From Climacium dendroides (lineage: Eukaryota > Streptophyta > Bryopsida > Hypnales > Climaciaceae), in the NCBI GenBank assembly GCA_950106755.1, contig OX467082.1:48626588-48690587 (forward strand): a DNA stretch of 64,000 bases, written 5' to 3'. Position 1 is the stretch's first letter, and every line of letters begins with the position of its first letter. Below are positions 23,373-36,870 of the stretch, one piece after another. The notes beneath the pieces were generated by a model. The model was not told the origin of the DNA. It was given only the letters and a program-made list of their open reading frames with translations, and made no database searches. A program made the translations under genes and the position numbers.

Positions 23373-26300
23373 GGTTCTTCTTAAAATTAATTCTTCAATG
23401 AATCCTACTTATTTCGAGGATTTGCAACTTGTGTGTTATGTTTTTGGACATGCTTCCACGTCAAATCAATATAATTCATTGGTTTGGTTTCTATTAAATA
23501 CAGCATGACTTTTAGATCTTTCTTTTTTCAAACCCATTTCCATTGAATGCAAAAGTGTGGGGAAGGAATAGGTTCTTTGTGAAATTAATTTTTCCATGAA
23601 TCCTAATTATTTCGAAGATTTACAACTTGTGTGTTATGTTCTTGGACATGCTTCCACGTCAAACCGATATAATTCATTGGTTTGGTTTCTATTAAATACA
23701 GCATGACTTTTAGATCCTCCTTTTTTGAAACCCATTTCCATTGAATGCAAAAGTGTGGGGAAGCAATAGGTCCTTTTTGAAATTAATTTTTCCATGAATC
23801 CTAATTATTTCGAAGATTTGCAATTTGGGTGTTATGTTTTTGGACATGCTTCCACTTCAAACCGATATAATTCATTGGTTTGGTTTCTATTAAATTCAGC
23901 ATGATTTTTGGATTGTTTTGTTTTGAAATCCATTTCCATTGGATGCAAAAGTGTGGGGAAGGAATAGGTTCTTTTTGAAATTAATTTTTCCATGAATCCT
24001 AATTATTTCGAAGATTTGCAACTTGTGTGTTATGTTTTTGGACATGCTTCCACGTCAAACCGATATAATTCATTGGTTTGGTTTCTATTAAACACAGCAT
24101 GACTTTTAGATCCTTCTTTTTTGAAACCCATTTCCATTGAATGCAAAAGTGTGGGGAAGCAATAGGTCCTTTTTGAAATTAATTTTTCCATGAATCCTAA
24201 TTATTTCGAAGATTTGCAATTTGGGTGTTATGTTTTTGGACATGCTTCCACTTCAAACCGATATAATTCATTGGTTTGGTTTCTATTAAATTCAGCATGA
24301 TTTTTGGATTGTTTTGTTTTGAAATCCATTTCCATTGGATGCAAAAGTGTGGGGAAGGAATAGGTTCTTTTTGAAATTAATTTTTCCATGAATCCTAATT
24401 ATTTCGAAGATTTGCAACTTGGGTGTTATGTTTTTGGACATGCTTCCACTTCAAACCGATATAATTCATTGGTTTGGTTTCTATTAAACACAGCATGACT
24501 TTTAGATCCTTCTTTTTTGAAACCCATTTCCATTGAATGCAAAAGTGTGGGGAAGGAATAGGTTCTTTTTGAAATTAATTTTTCCATGAATCCTACTTAT
24601 TTCGAGGATTTGCAACTTGTGTGTTATGTTTTTGGACATGCTTCCACGTCAAACCGATATAATTCATTGGTTTGGTTTCTATTAACTACAGCATGACTTT
24701 TAGATCCTCCTTTTTTCAAACCCATTTCCGTTGAATGCAAAAGTGTGGGGAAGGAATAGGTTCTTTGTGAAATTAATTTTTCCATGAATCCTAATTATTT
24801 CGAAGATTTGCAACTTGGGTGTTATGTTTTTGGACATGCTTCCACGTCAAACCGATATAATTCATTGGTTTGGTTTCTATTAAATTCAGCGTGATTTTTG
24901 GATTTTTTGGTTTTGAAATCCATTTCCATTGGATGCAAAAGTGTGGGGAAGCTATAGGGTCTTTTTTGAAATTAATTTTTCTATGAATCCTACTTATTTC
25001 GAGGATTTGCAACTTGTGTGTTATGTTTTTGGACATGCTTCCACGTCAAACCGATATAATTCATTGGTTTGGTTTCTATTAAATACAGCATGACTTTTAG
25101 ATCCTCCTTTTTTCAGACCCATTTCCGTTGAATGCAAAAGTGTGGGGAAGGAATAGGTTCTTTGTGAAATTAATTTTTCCATGAATCCTAATTATTTCGA
25201 GGATTTGCAACTTGGGTGTTATGTTTTTGGACATGCTTCCACTTCAAACCGATATAATTCATTGGTTTGGTTTCTATTAAACACAGCATGACTTTTAGAT
25301 CCTTCTCTTTTGAAACCCATTTCCATTGAATGCAAAAGTGTGGGGAAGCAATAGGTCCTTTTTGAAATTAATTTTTCCATGAATCCTAATTATTTCGAAG
25401 ATTTGCAACTTGGGTGTTATGTTTTTGGACATGCTTCCACTTCAAACCGATATAATTCATTGGTTTGGTTTCTATTAAACACAGCATGACTTTTAGATCC
25501 TTCTCTTTTGAACCCCATTTCCATTGAATGCAAAAGTGTGGGGAAGGAATAGGTTCTTTTTGAAATTAATTTTTCCATAAATCCTAATTATTTCGAAGAT
25601 TTGCAACTTGTGTGTTATGTTTTTGGACATGCTTCCACTTCAAACCGATATAATTCATTGGTTTGGTTTCTATTAAATACAGCATGACTTTTAGATCCTC
25701 CTTTTTTCAAACCCATTTCCGTTGAATGCAAAAGTGTGGGGAAGGAATAGGGTCCTCTTCAAATTAATTTTTCCATGAATCCTTATTATTTCGAAGATTT
25801 GCAACTTGGGTGTTATGTTTTTGGAAATGCTTCCACGTCAAACCGATATAATTGATTGGTTTGGTTTCTATTAACTACAGCATGACTTTTAGATCCTCCT
25901 TTTTTGAAACCCATTTCCATTGAATGCAAAAGTGTGGGGAAGGAATAGGTTCTTTTTGAAATTAATTTTTCCATGGATCCTAATTATTTCGAAGATTTGC
26001 AACTTGCGTTTTATGTTTTTGGACATGCTTCCACTTCAAACCGATATAATTCATTGGTTTGCTTTCTATTAAATTCAGCATGATTTTTGGATTTTTTTGT
26101 TTTGAAACCCATTTCCATTGAATGAAAAAGTGTGGGGAAGGAAAAGGTTTTTCTTAAAATTAATTTTTCCATGAATCCTACTTATTTCGAGGATTTGCAA
26201 CTTGTGTGTTATGTTTTTGGACATGCTTCCACGTCAAACCGATATAATTCACTGGTTTGGTTTCTATTAAATTCAGCATGATTTTTGGATTTTTTTGTTT

Positions 26301-27452
26301 TGATATCCATTTCCATTGGATGCAAAAGTGTGGGGAAGCAATAGTTTCCTCTTCAAATTAATTTTTCCATGAATCCTAATTATTTTGAAGATTTGCAACA
26401 TGGGTGTTATATTTTCAGACATGCTTCCACTTCAATCCGATATAATTCATTGGTTTGCTTTCTATTAAATACAACGTGATTTATGGATTTTTTTGTTTTT
26501 AAGCCCATTTCCATAGGATGCAAAAGTGTGGGGAAGCAATAGGGTCCTCTTCAAATTAATTTTTCCATGAATCCTAATTATTTCGAAGATTTGCAACTTG
26601 CGTTTTATGTATTTGGACATGCTTCCACTTCAAACCGATTAAATTCATTGGTTTGCTTTCTATTAAATTCAGCATGATTTTTGGATTTTTTTGTTTTGAA
26701 ACCCATTTCCATTGAATGAAAAAGTGTGGGGAAGCAATAGGTTCTTCTTAAAATTAATTCTTCAATGAATCCTACTTATTTCGAGGATTTGCAACTTGTG
26801 TGTTATGTTTTTGGACATGCTTCCACGTCAAATCAATATAATTCATTGGTTTGGTTTCTATTAAATACAGCATGACTTTTAGATCCTTCTTTTTTCAAAC
26901 CCATTTCCATTGAATGCAAAAGTGTGGGGAAGGAATAGGTTCTTTGTGAAATTAATTTTTCCATGAATCCTAATTATTTCGAAGATTTACAACTTGTGTG
27001 TTATGTTCTTGGACATGCTTCCACGTCAAACCGATATAATTCATTGGTTTGGTTTCTATTAACTACAGCATGACTTTTAGATCCTCCTTTTTTCAAACCC
27101 ATTTCCGTTGAATGCAAAAGTGTGGGGAAGGAATAGGTTCTTTGTGAAATTAATTTTTCCATGAATCCTAATTATTTCGAAGATTTGCAACTTGGGTGTT
27201 ATGTTTTTGGACATGCTTCCACTTCAAACCGATATAATTCATTGGTTTGGTTTCTATTAAATTCAGCATGATTTTTGGATTTTTTTGTTTTGAAATCCAT
27301 TTCCATTGGATGCAAAAGTGTGGGGAAGCAATAGGGTCCTTTTTGAAATTAATTTTTCCATGAATCCTACTTATTTCGAGGATTTGCAATTTGTGTGTTA
27401 TGTTTTTGGACATGCTTCCACGTCAAACCGATATAATTCATTGGTTTGGTTT

Positions 27453-30400
27453 CTATTATATACAGCATGACTTTTAGATCCTCCTTTTATCAAACCCATT
27501 TCCGTTGAATGCAAAAGTGTGGGGAAGGAATAGGTTCTTTGTGAAATTAATTTTTCCATGAATCCTAATTATTTCGAGGATTTGCAGCTTGGGTGTTATG
27601 TTTTTGGACATGCTTCCACTTCAAACCGATATAATTCATTGGTTTGGTTTCTATTAAATTCAGCATGATTTTTGGATTTTTTTGTTTTTAAATCCATTTC
27701 CATTGGATGCAAAAGTGTGGGGAAGGAATAGGGTCCTCTTCAAATTAATTTTTCCATGAATCCTAATTATTTCGAAGATTTGCAACTTGTGTGTTATGTT
27801 TTTGGACATGCTTCCACTTCAAACCGATATAATTCATTGGTTTGGTTTCTATTAAATACAGCATGACTTTTAGATCCTCCTTTTTTCAAACCCATTTCCG
27901 TTGAATGCAAAAGTGTGGGGAAGGAATAGGTTCTTTGTGAAATTAATTTTTCCATGAATCCTAATTATTTCGAAGATTTGCAACTTGTGTGTTATGTTTT
28001 TGGACATGCTTCCACTTCAAACCGATATAATTCATTGGTTTGGTTTCTATTAAATACAGCATGACTTTTAGATCCTCCTTTTTTCAAACCCATTTCCGTT
28101 GAATGCAAAAGTGTGGGGAAGGAATAGGTTCTTTGTGAAATTAATTTTTCCATGAATCCTAATTATTTCGAAGATTTGCAACTTGGGTGTTATGTTTTTG
28201 GACATGCTTCCACTTCAAACCGATATAATTCATTGGTTTGGTTTCTATTAAATTCAGCATGATTTTTGGATTTTTTTGTTTTTAAATCCATTTCCATTGG
28301 ATGCAAAAGTGTGGGGAAGCAATAGGGTCCTTTTTGAAATTAATTTTTCCATGAATCCTACTTATTTCGAAGATTTGCAACTTGTGTGTTATGTTTTTGG
28401 ACATGCTTCCACGTCAAACCGATATAATTCATTGGTTTGGTTTCTATTAAATACAGCATGACTTTTAGATCCTCCTTTTTTCAGACCCATTTCCGTTGAA
28501 TGCAAAAGTGTGGGGAAGGAATAGGTTCTTTGTGAAATTAATTTTTCCATGAATCCTAATTATTTCGAGGATTTGCAACTTGGGTGATATGTTTTTGGAC
28601 ATGCTTCCACTTCAATCCAATATAATTCATTGGTTTGCTTTCTATTAAATACAACATGATTTTTGGATTTTTTTGTTTTTAAACCCATTTCCATAGGATG
28701 CAAAAGTGTGGGGAAGCAATAGGGTCCTCTTCAAATTAATTTTTCCATGAATCCTAATTATTTCGAAGATTTGCAACTTGGGTGTTATGTTTTTGGAAAT
28801 GCTTCCACGTCAAACCGATATAATTGATTGGTTTAGTTTCTATTAACTACAGCATGACTTTTAGATCCTCTTTTTTTCAAACCCATTTCCGTTGAATGCA
28901 AAAGTGTGGGGAAGGAATAGGTTCTTTGTGAAATTAATTTTTCCATGAATCCTAATTATTTCGAAGATTTGCAACTTGTGTGTTATGTTTTTGGACATGC
29001 TTCCACGTCAAACCGATATAATTCATTGGTTTGGTTTCTATTAAATACAGCATGACTTTTAGATCCTCTTTTTTTCAAACCCATTTCCGTTGAATGCAAA
29101 AGTGTGAGGAAGGAATAGGTTTTTTGTGAAATTAATTTTTCCACGAATCCTAATTATTTCGAAGATTTGCAACTTGGGTGTTATGTTTTTGGACATGCTT
29201 CCACTTCAAACCGATATAACTCATTGGTTTGGTTTCTATTAAATTCAGTATGATTTTTGGATTTTTTTGTTTTTAAATCCATTTCCATTGGATGCAAAAG
29301 TGTGGGGAAGCAATAGGGTCCTTTTTGAAATTAATTTTTCCATGAATCCTACTTATTTCGAGGATTTGCAATTTGTGTGTTATGTTTGTGGACATGCTTC
29401 CACTTCAAACCGATATAATTCATTGGTTTGGTTTCTATTATATACAGCATGACTTTTAGATCCTCCTTTTATCAAACCCATTTCCGTTGAATGCAAAAGT
29501 GTGGGGAAGGAATAGGTTCTTTGTGAAATTAATTTTTCCATGAATCCTAATTATTTCGAGGATTTGCAACTTGGGTGTTATGTTTATGGACATGCTTCCA
29601 CTTCAAACCGATATAATTCATTGGTTTGGTTTCTATTAAATTCAGCATGATTTTTGGATTTTTTTGTTTTGAAATCCATTTCCATTGGATGCAAAAGTGT
29701 GGGGAAGGAATAGGGTCCTCTTCAAATTAATTTTTCCATGAATCCTAATTATTTCGAAGATTTGCAACTTGTGTGTTATGTTTTTGGACATGCTTCCACT
29801 TCAAACCGATATAATTGATTGGTTTGGTTTCTATTAAATACAGCATGACTTTTAGATCCTCCTTTTTTCAAACCCATTTCCGTTGAATGCAAAAGTGTGG
29901 GGAAGGAATAGGTTCTTTGTGAAATTAATTTTTCCATGAATCCTAATTATTTCGAAGATTTGCAACTTGGGTGTTATGTTTTTGGACATGCTTCCACTTC
30001 AAACCGATATAATTCATTGGTTTGGTTTCTATTAAATACAGCATGACTTTTAGATCCTCCTTTTTTCAAACCCATTTCCGTTGAATGCAAAAGTGTGGGG
30101 AAGGAATAGGTTCTTTGTGAAATTAATTTTTCCATGAATCCTAATTATTTCGAAGATTTGCAACTTGGGTGTTATGTTTTTGGACATGCTTCCACTTCAA
30201 ACCGATATAATTCATTGGTTTGGTTTCTATTAAATTCAGCATGATTTTTGGATTTTTTTGTTTTTAAATCCATTTCCATTGGATGCAAAAGTGTGGGGAA
30301 GCAATAGGGTCCTTTTTGAAATTAATTTTTCCATGAATCCTACTTATTTCGAAGATTTGCAACTTGTGTGTTATGTTTTTGGACATGCTTCCACGTCAAA

Positions 30401-31330
30401 CCGATATAATTCATTGGTTTGGTTTCTATTAAATACAGCATGACTTTTAGATCCTCCTTTTTTCAGACCCATTTCCGTTGAATGCAAAAGTGTGGGGAAG
30501 GAATAGGTTCTTTGTGAAATTAATTTTTCCATGAATCCTAATTATTTCGAGGATTTGCAACTTGGGTGTTATGTTTTTGGACATGCTTCCACTTCAATCC
30601 AATATAATTCATTGGTTTGCTTTCTATTAAATACAACATGATTTTTGGATTTTTTTGTTTTTAAACCCATTTCCATAGGATGCAAAAGTGTGGGGAAGCA
30701 ATAGGGTCCTCTTCAAATTAATTTTTCCATGAATCCTAATTATTTCGAAGATTTGCAACTTGGGTGTTATGTTTTTGGAAATGCTTCCACGTCAAACCGA
30801 TATAATTGATTGGTTTGGTTTCTATTAACTACAGCATGACTTTTAGATCCTCTTTTTTTCAAACCCATTTCCGTTGAATGCAAAAGTGTGGGGAAGGAAT
30901 AGGTTCTTTGTGAAATTAATTTTTCCATGAATCCTAATTATTTCGAAGATTTGCAACTTGTGTGTTATGTTTTTGGACATGCTTCCACGTCAAACCGATA
31001 TAATTCATTGGTTTGGTTTCTATTAAATACAGCATGACTTTTAGATCCTCTTTTTTTCAAACCCATTTCCGTTGAATGCAAAAGTGTGGGGAAGGAATAG
31101 GTTTTTTGTGAAATTAATTTTTCCATGAATCCTAATTATTTCGAAGATTTGCAACTTGGGTGTTATGTTTTTGGACATGCTTCCACTTCAAACCGATATA
31201 ATTCATTGGTTTGGTTTCTATTAAATTCAGTATGATTTTTGGATTTTTTTGTTTTGAAATCCATTTCCATTGGATGCAAAAGTGTGGGGAAGCAATAGGG
31301 TCCTTTTTGAAATTAATTTTTCCATGAATC
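27453..31330. repeat. 10-mer repeat, period 1982 bp, copy in 35-mer copy 2 plus extension
   Basis: The 10-mer of 35-mer copy 1 recurs here and continues past the end of the 35-mer match. Units begin at ~27453 and ~29435 and can be followed to about 31.3 kb (28276/30258, 28600/30582, 28805/30787). Differences show some divergence: GGTTTAG versus GGTTTGG, GTGTGAGG versus GTGTGGGG, and TAACTCATTGG versus TAATTCATTGG. The second unit keeps the commoner base each time. The extension shows that the 10-mer existed as a longer tandem array than copy 1 retains. Confidence 0.8.
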
Positions 31331-32549
31331 CTAATTATTTCGAAGATTTGCAACTTGGGTGTTATGTTTTTGGACATGCTTCCACTTCAAACCGATATAA
31401 TTCATTGGTTTGGTTTCTATTAAACAGAGCATGACTTTTAGATCCTTCTTTTTTGAAACCCATTTCCATTGAATGCAAAAGTGTGGGGAAGCAATAGGTC
31501 CTTTTTGAAATTAATTTTTCCATGAATCCTAATTATTTCGAAGATTTGCAATTTGGGTGTTATGTTTTTGGACATGCTTCCACTTCAAACCGATATAATT
31601 CATTGGTTTGGTTTCTATTAAATTCAGCATGATTTTTGGATTTTTTTGTTTTGAAATCCATTTCCATTGGATGCAAAAGTGTGGGGAAGCAATAGGGTCC
31701 TTTTTGAAATTAATTTTTCCATGAATCCTAATTATTTCGAAGATTTGCAACTTGGGTGTTATGTTTTTGGACATGCTTCCACTTCAAACCGATATAATTC
31801 ATTGGTTTGGTTTCTATTAAACACAGCATCACTTTTCGATCTTTCTCTTTTGAAACCCATTTCCATTGAATGCAAAAGTGTGGGGAAGGAATAGGTTCTT
31901 TGTGAAATTAATTTTTCGATGACTCCTAATTATTTCTAAGATTTGCAACTTGGGTGTTATGTTTTTGGACATGCTTCCACTTCAAACCGATATAATTCAT
32001 TGGTTTGGTTTCTATTAAACACAGCATGACTTTTAGATCCTTCTTTTTTGAAACCCATTTCCATTGAATGCAAAAGTGTGGGGAAGCAATAGGTCCTTTT
32101 TGAAATTAATTTTTCCATGAATCCTAATTATTTCGAAGATTTGCAACTTGGGTGTTATGTTTTTGGACATGCTTCCACTTCAAACCGATATAATTCATTG
32201 GTTTGGTTTCTATTAACTACAGCATGACTTTTAGATCCTTCTCTTTTGAAACCCATTTCCATTGAATGCAAAAGTGTAGGCAAGGAATAGGTTCTTTTTG
32301 AAATTAATTTTTCCATAAATCCTAATTATTTCGAAGATTTGCAACTTGGGTGTTATGTTTTTGGACATGCTTCCACTTCAAACCGATATAATTCATTGGT
32401 TTGGTTTCTATTAAATACAGCATGACTTTTAGATCCTCTTTTTTTCAAACCCATTTCCGTTGAATGCGAAAGTGTGGGGAAGGAATAGGTTCTTTGTGAA
32501 ATTAATTTTTCCATGAATCCTAATTATTTCGAAGATTTGCAACTTGTGT
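31331..32549. repeat. Transition zone of mixed monomers
   Basis: About six monomers resembling the 3.4-5.4 kb region rather than their neighbours: TTTTTCGATGACTCC at 31913 (also at 3583), GATCTTTCTCTTTTG monomers, and CCATAAATCC monomers. Odd local changes include CAGCATCACTTTTCG at ~31825, TTTCTAAG at ~31934 and GTGTAGGCAAGG at ~32275. No gene or other element is seen. Confidence 0.8.
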
Positions 32550-35500
32550 GTTATGTTTTTGGACATGCTTCCACGTCAAACCGATATAATTCATTGGTTT
32601 GGTTTCTATTAAATACAGCATGACTTTTAGATCCTCTTTTTTTCAAACCCATTTCCGTTGAATGCAAAAGTGTGGGGAAGGAATAGGTTTTTTGTGAAAT
32701 TAATTTTTCCATGAATCCTAATTATTTCGAAGATTTGCAACTTGGGTGTTATGTTTTTGGACATGCTTCCACTTCAAACCGATATAATTCATTGGTTTGG
32801 TTTCTATTAAATACAGCATGACTTTTAGATCCTCCTTTTTTCAAACCCATTTCCGTTGAATGCAAAAGTGTGGGGAAGGAATAGGTTCTTTGTGAAATTA
32901 ATTTTTCCATGAATCCTAATTATTTCGAAGATTTGCAACTTGTGTGTTATGTTTTTGGACATGCTTCCACTTCAAACCGATATAATTCATTCGTTTGGTT
33001 TCTATTAAATTCAGCATGATTTTTGGATTTTTTTGTTTTTAAATCCATTTCCATTGGATGCAAAAGTGTGGGGAAGCAATAGGGTCCTTTTTGAAATTAA
33101 TTTTTCCATGAATCCTACTTATTTCGATGATTTGCAACTTGTGTGTTATGTTTTTGGACATGCTTCCACGTCAAACCGATATAATTCATCGGTTTGGTTT
33201 CTATTAAATACAGCATGACTTTTAGATCCTCCTTTTTTCAAACCCATTTCCGTTCAATGCAAAAGTGTGGGGAAGGAATAGGTTCTTTTTGAAATTAATT
33301 TTTCCATGAATCCTAATTATTTCGAAGATTTGCAACTTGGGTGTTATGTTTTTGGACATGCTTCCACGTCAAACCGATATAATTCATTGGTTTGGTTTCT
33401 ATTAAATACAGCATGACTTTTAGATCCTCCTTTTTTCAAACCCATTTCCGTTGAATGCAAAAGTGTGGGGAAGGAATAGGTTCTTTGTGAAATTAATTTT
33501 TCCATGAATCCTAATTATTTCGAAGATTTGCAACTTGGGTGTTATGTTTTTGGACATGCTTCCACTTCAAACCGATATAATTCATTCGTTTGGTTTCTAT
33601 TAAATTCAGCATGATTTTTGGATTTTTTTGTTTTTAAATCCATTTCCATAGGATGCAAAAGTGTGGGGAAGCAATAGGGTCCTTTTCGAAATTAATTTTT
33701 CCATGAATCCTACTTATTTCGAGGATTTGCAACTTGGGTGTTATGTTTTTGGACATGCTTCCACTTCAAACCGATATAATTCATTGGTTTGATTTCTATT
33801 AAATTCAGCATGATTTTTGGATTTTTTTGTTTTGAAACCCATTTCCATTGAATGAAAAAGTGTGGGGAAGGAATAGGTTCTTCTGGAAATTAATTTTCCC
33901 TGAATCCTAATTATTTCAAAGATTTGCAACTTGGGTGTTATGTTTTTGGACATGCTTCCACTTCAAACCGATATAATTGAATAGTTTGGTTTCTATTAAC
34001 TACAGCATGACTTTTAGATCCTTCTTTTTTGAAACCCATTTCCATTGAATGCCAAAGTGTGGGGAAGGAATAGGTTCTTTTTGAAATTAATTTTTCCATG
34101 AAACCTAATTATTTCGAAGATTTGCAACTTGGGTGTTATGTTTTTGGACATGCTTCCACGTCAAACCGATATAATTGATTGGTTTGGTTTCTATTAACTA
34201 CAGCATGACTTTTAGATCCTCTTTTTTTCAAACCCATTTCCATTGAATGCAAAAGTGTGGGGAAGGAATAGGTTCTTTGTGAAATTAATTTTTCCATGAA
34301 TCCTAATTATTTCGAAGATTTGCAACTTAGGTGTTATGTTTTTGGACATGCTTCCACGTCAAACCGATATAATTCATTGGTTTGGTTTCTATTAAATACA
34401 GCATGACTTTTAGATCCTCTTTTTTTCAAACCCATTTCCGTTGAATGCAAAAGTGTGGGGAAGGAATAGGTTTTTTGTGAAATTAATTTTTCCATGAATC
34501 CTAATTATTTCGAAGATTTGCAACTTGGGTGTTATGTTTTTGGACATGCTTCCACTTCAAACCGATATAATTCATTGGTTTGGTTTCTATTAAATACAGC
34601 ATGACTTTTAGATCCTCCTTTTTTCAAACCCATTTCCGTTGAATGCAAAAGTGTGGGGAAGGAATAGGTTCTTTGTGAAATTAATTTTTCCATGAATCCT
34701 AATTATTTCGAAGATTTGCAACTTGTGTGTTATGTTTTTGGACATGCTTCCACTTCAAACCGATATAATTCATTCGTTTGGTTTCTATTAAATTCAGCAT
34801 GATTTTTGGATTTTTTTGTTTTTAAATCCATTTCCATTGGATGCAAAAGTGTGGGGAAGCAATAGGGTCCTTTTTGAAATTAATTTTTCCATGAATCCTA
34901 CTTATTTCGATGATTTGCAACTTGTGTGTTATGTTTTTGGACATGCTTCCACGTCAAACCGATATAATTCATCGGTTTGGTTTCTATTAAATACAGCATG
35001 ACTTTTAGATCCTCCTTTTTTCAAACCCATTTCCGTTCAATGCAAAAGTGTGGGGAAGGAATAGGTTCTTTTTGAAATTAATTTTTCCATGAATCCTAAT
35101 TATTTCGAAGATTTGCAACTTGGGTGTTATGTTTTTGGACATGCTTCCACTTCAAACCGATATAATTCATTGGTTTGGTTTCTATTAAATACATCATGAC
35201 TTTTAGATCCTCCTTTTTTCAAACCCATTTCCGTTGAATGCAAAAGTGTGGGGAAGGAATAGGTTCTTTGTGAAATTAATTTTTCCATGAATCCTAATTA
35301 TTTCGAAGATTTGCAACTTGTGTGTTATGTTTTTGGACATGCTTCCACTTCAAACCGATATAATTCATTCGTTTGGTTTCTATTAAATTCAGCATGATTT
35401 TTGGATTTTTTTGTTTTTAAATCCATTTCCATAGGATGCAAAAGTGTGGGGAAGCAATAGGGTCCTTTTCGAAATTAATTTTTCCATGAATCCTACTTAT

Positions 35501-36870
35501 TTCGAGGATTTGCAACTTGGGTGTTATGTTTTTGGACATGCTTCCACTTCAAACCGATATAATTCATTGGTTTGATTTCTATTAAATTCAGCATGATTTT
35601 TGGATTTTTTTGTTTTGAAACCCATTTCCATTGAATGAAAAAGTGTGGGGAAGGAATAGGTTCTTCTGGAAATTAATTTTCCCTGAATCCTAATTATTTC
35701 AAAGATTTGCAACTTGGGTGTTATGTTTTTGGACATGCTTCCACTTCAAACCGATATAATTGAATAGTTTGGTTTCTATTAACTACAGCATGACTTTTAG
35801 ATCCTTCTTTTTTGAAACCCATTTCCATTGAATGCCAAAGTGTGGGGAAGGAATAGGTTCTTTTTGAAATTAATTTTTCCATGAAACCTAATTATTTCGA
35901 AGATTTGCAACTTGGGTGTTATGTTTTTGGACATGCTTCCACGTCAAACCGATATAATTGATTGGTTTGGTTTCTATTAACTACAGCATGACTTTTAGAT
36001 CCTCTTTTTTTCAAACCCATTTCCATTGAATGCAAAAGTGTGGGGAAGGAATAGGTTCTTTGTGAAATTAATTTTTCCATGAATCCTAATTATTTCGAAG
36101 ATTTGCAACTTAGGTGTTATGTTTTTGGACATGCTTCCACGTCAAACCGATATAATTCATTGGTTTGGTTTCTATTAAATACAGCATGACTTTTAGATCC
36201 TCTTTTTTTCAAACCCATTTCCGTTGAATGCAAAAGTGTGGGGAAGGAATAGGTTTTTTGTGAAATTAATTTTTCCATGAATCCTAATTATTTCGAAGAT
36301 TTGCAACTTGGGTGTTATGTTTTTGGACATGCTTCCACTTCAAACCGATATAATTCATTGGTTTGGTTTCTATTAAATACAGCATGACTTTTAGATCCTC
36401 CTTTTTTCAAACCCATTTCCGTTGAATGCAAAAGTGTGGGGAAGGAATAGGTTCTTTGTGAAATTAATTTTTCCATGAATCCTAATTATTTCGAAGATTT
36501 GCAACTTGTGTGTTATGTTTTTGGACATGCTTCCACTTCAAACCGATATAATTCATTCGTTTGGTTTCTATTAAATTCAGCATGATTTTTGGATTTTTTT
36601 GTTTTTAAATCCATTTCCATTGGATGCAAAAGTGTGGGGAAGCAATAGGGTCCTTTTTGAAATTAATTTTTCCATGAATCCTACTTATTTCGATGATTTG
36701 CAACTTGTGTGTTATGTTTTTGGACATGCTTCCACGTCAAACCGATATAATTCATCGGTTTGGTTTCTATTAAATACAGCATGACTTTTAGATCCTCCTT
36801 TTTTCAAACCCATTTCCGTTCAATGCAAAAGTGTGGGGAAGGAATAGGTTCTTTTTGAAATTAATTTTTC
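32550..36870. repeat. 9-mer higher-order repeat, period 1783 bp, about 2.4 copies
   Basis: Units at ~32550, ~34333 and ~36116. Marks are GGTTTTTTGTG (32686, 34469, 36252), ATTTCGATGATTTG monomers with CATCGGTTTGG (near 33125-33190, 34908-34973, 36691-36756), and TCCGTTCAATGC in the next monomer. Differences between copies 1 and 2 include CACGTC/CACTTC near 33367/35150 and ACAGC/ACATC near 33410/35193. Confidence 0.88.

Larger units (their letters stand above)
17043..30308. repeat. 35-mer tandem duplication, period 6934 bp, near-identical copies
   Basis: Copy 1 is about 17043-23976. Copy 2 starts at about 23977 and matches to about 30308, where copy 1 changes to GGTTCTTCTT (23373) but copy 2 changes to GGGTCCTTTTT. 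I saw only three substitutions across roughly 6.3 kb: 18479 T / 25413 G, 21653 T / 28587 A, and 22731 C / 29665 T. All the 19-mer and 10-mer landmarks recur at this offset (18816/25750, 19041/25975, 19806/26740). This is the largest and apparently the youngest duplication in the window. A false duplication by an assembler cannot be excluded from sequence alone. Confidence 0.9.

Noticed and set aside
31667..31894. Slightly longer plus-strand frame (75 codons)
   Set aside because: It is longer only because CAGCATGAC is changed to CAGCATCAC in one monomer, which removes a stop. This is a chance variant.
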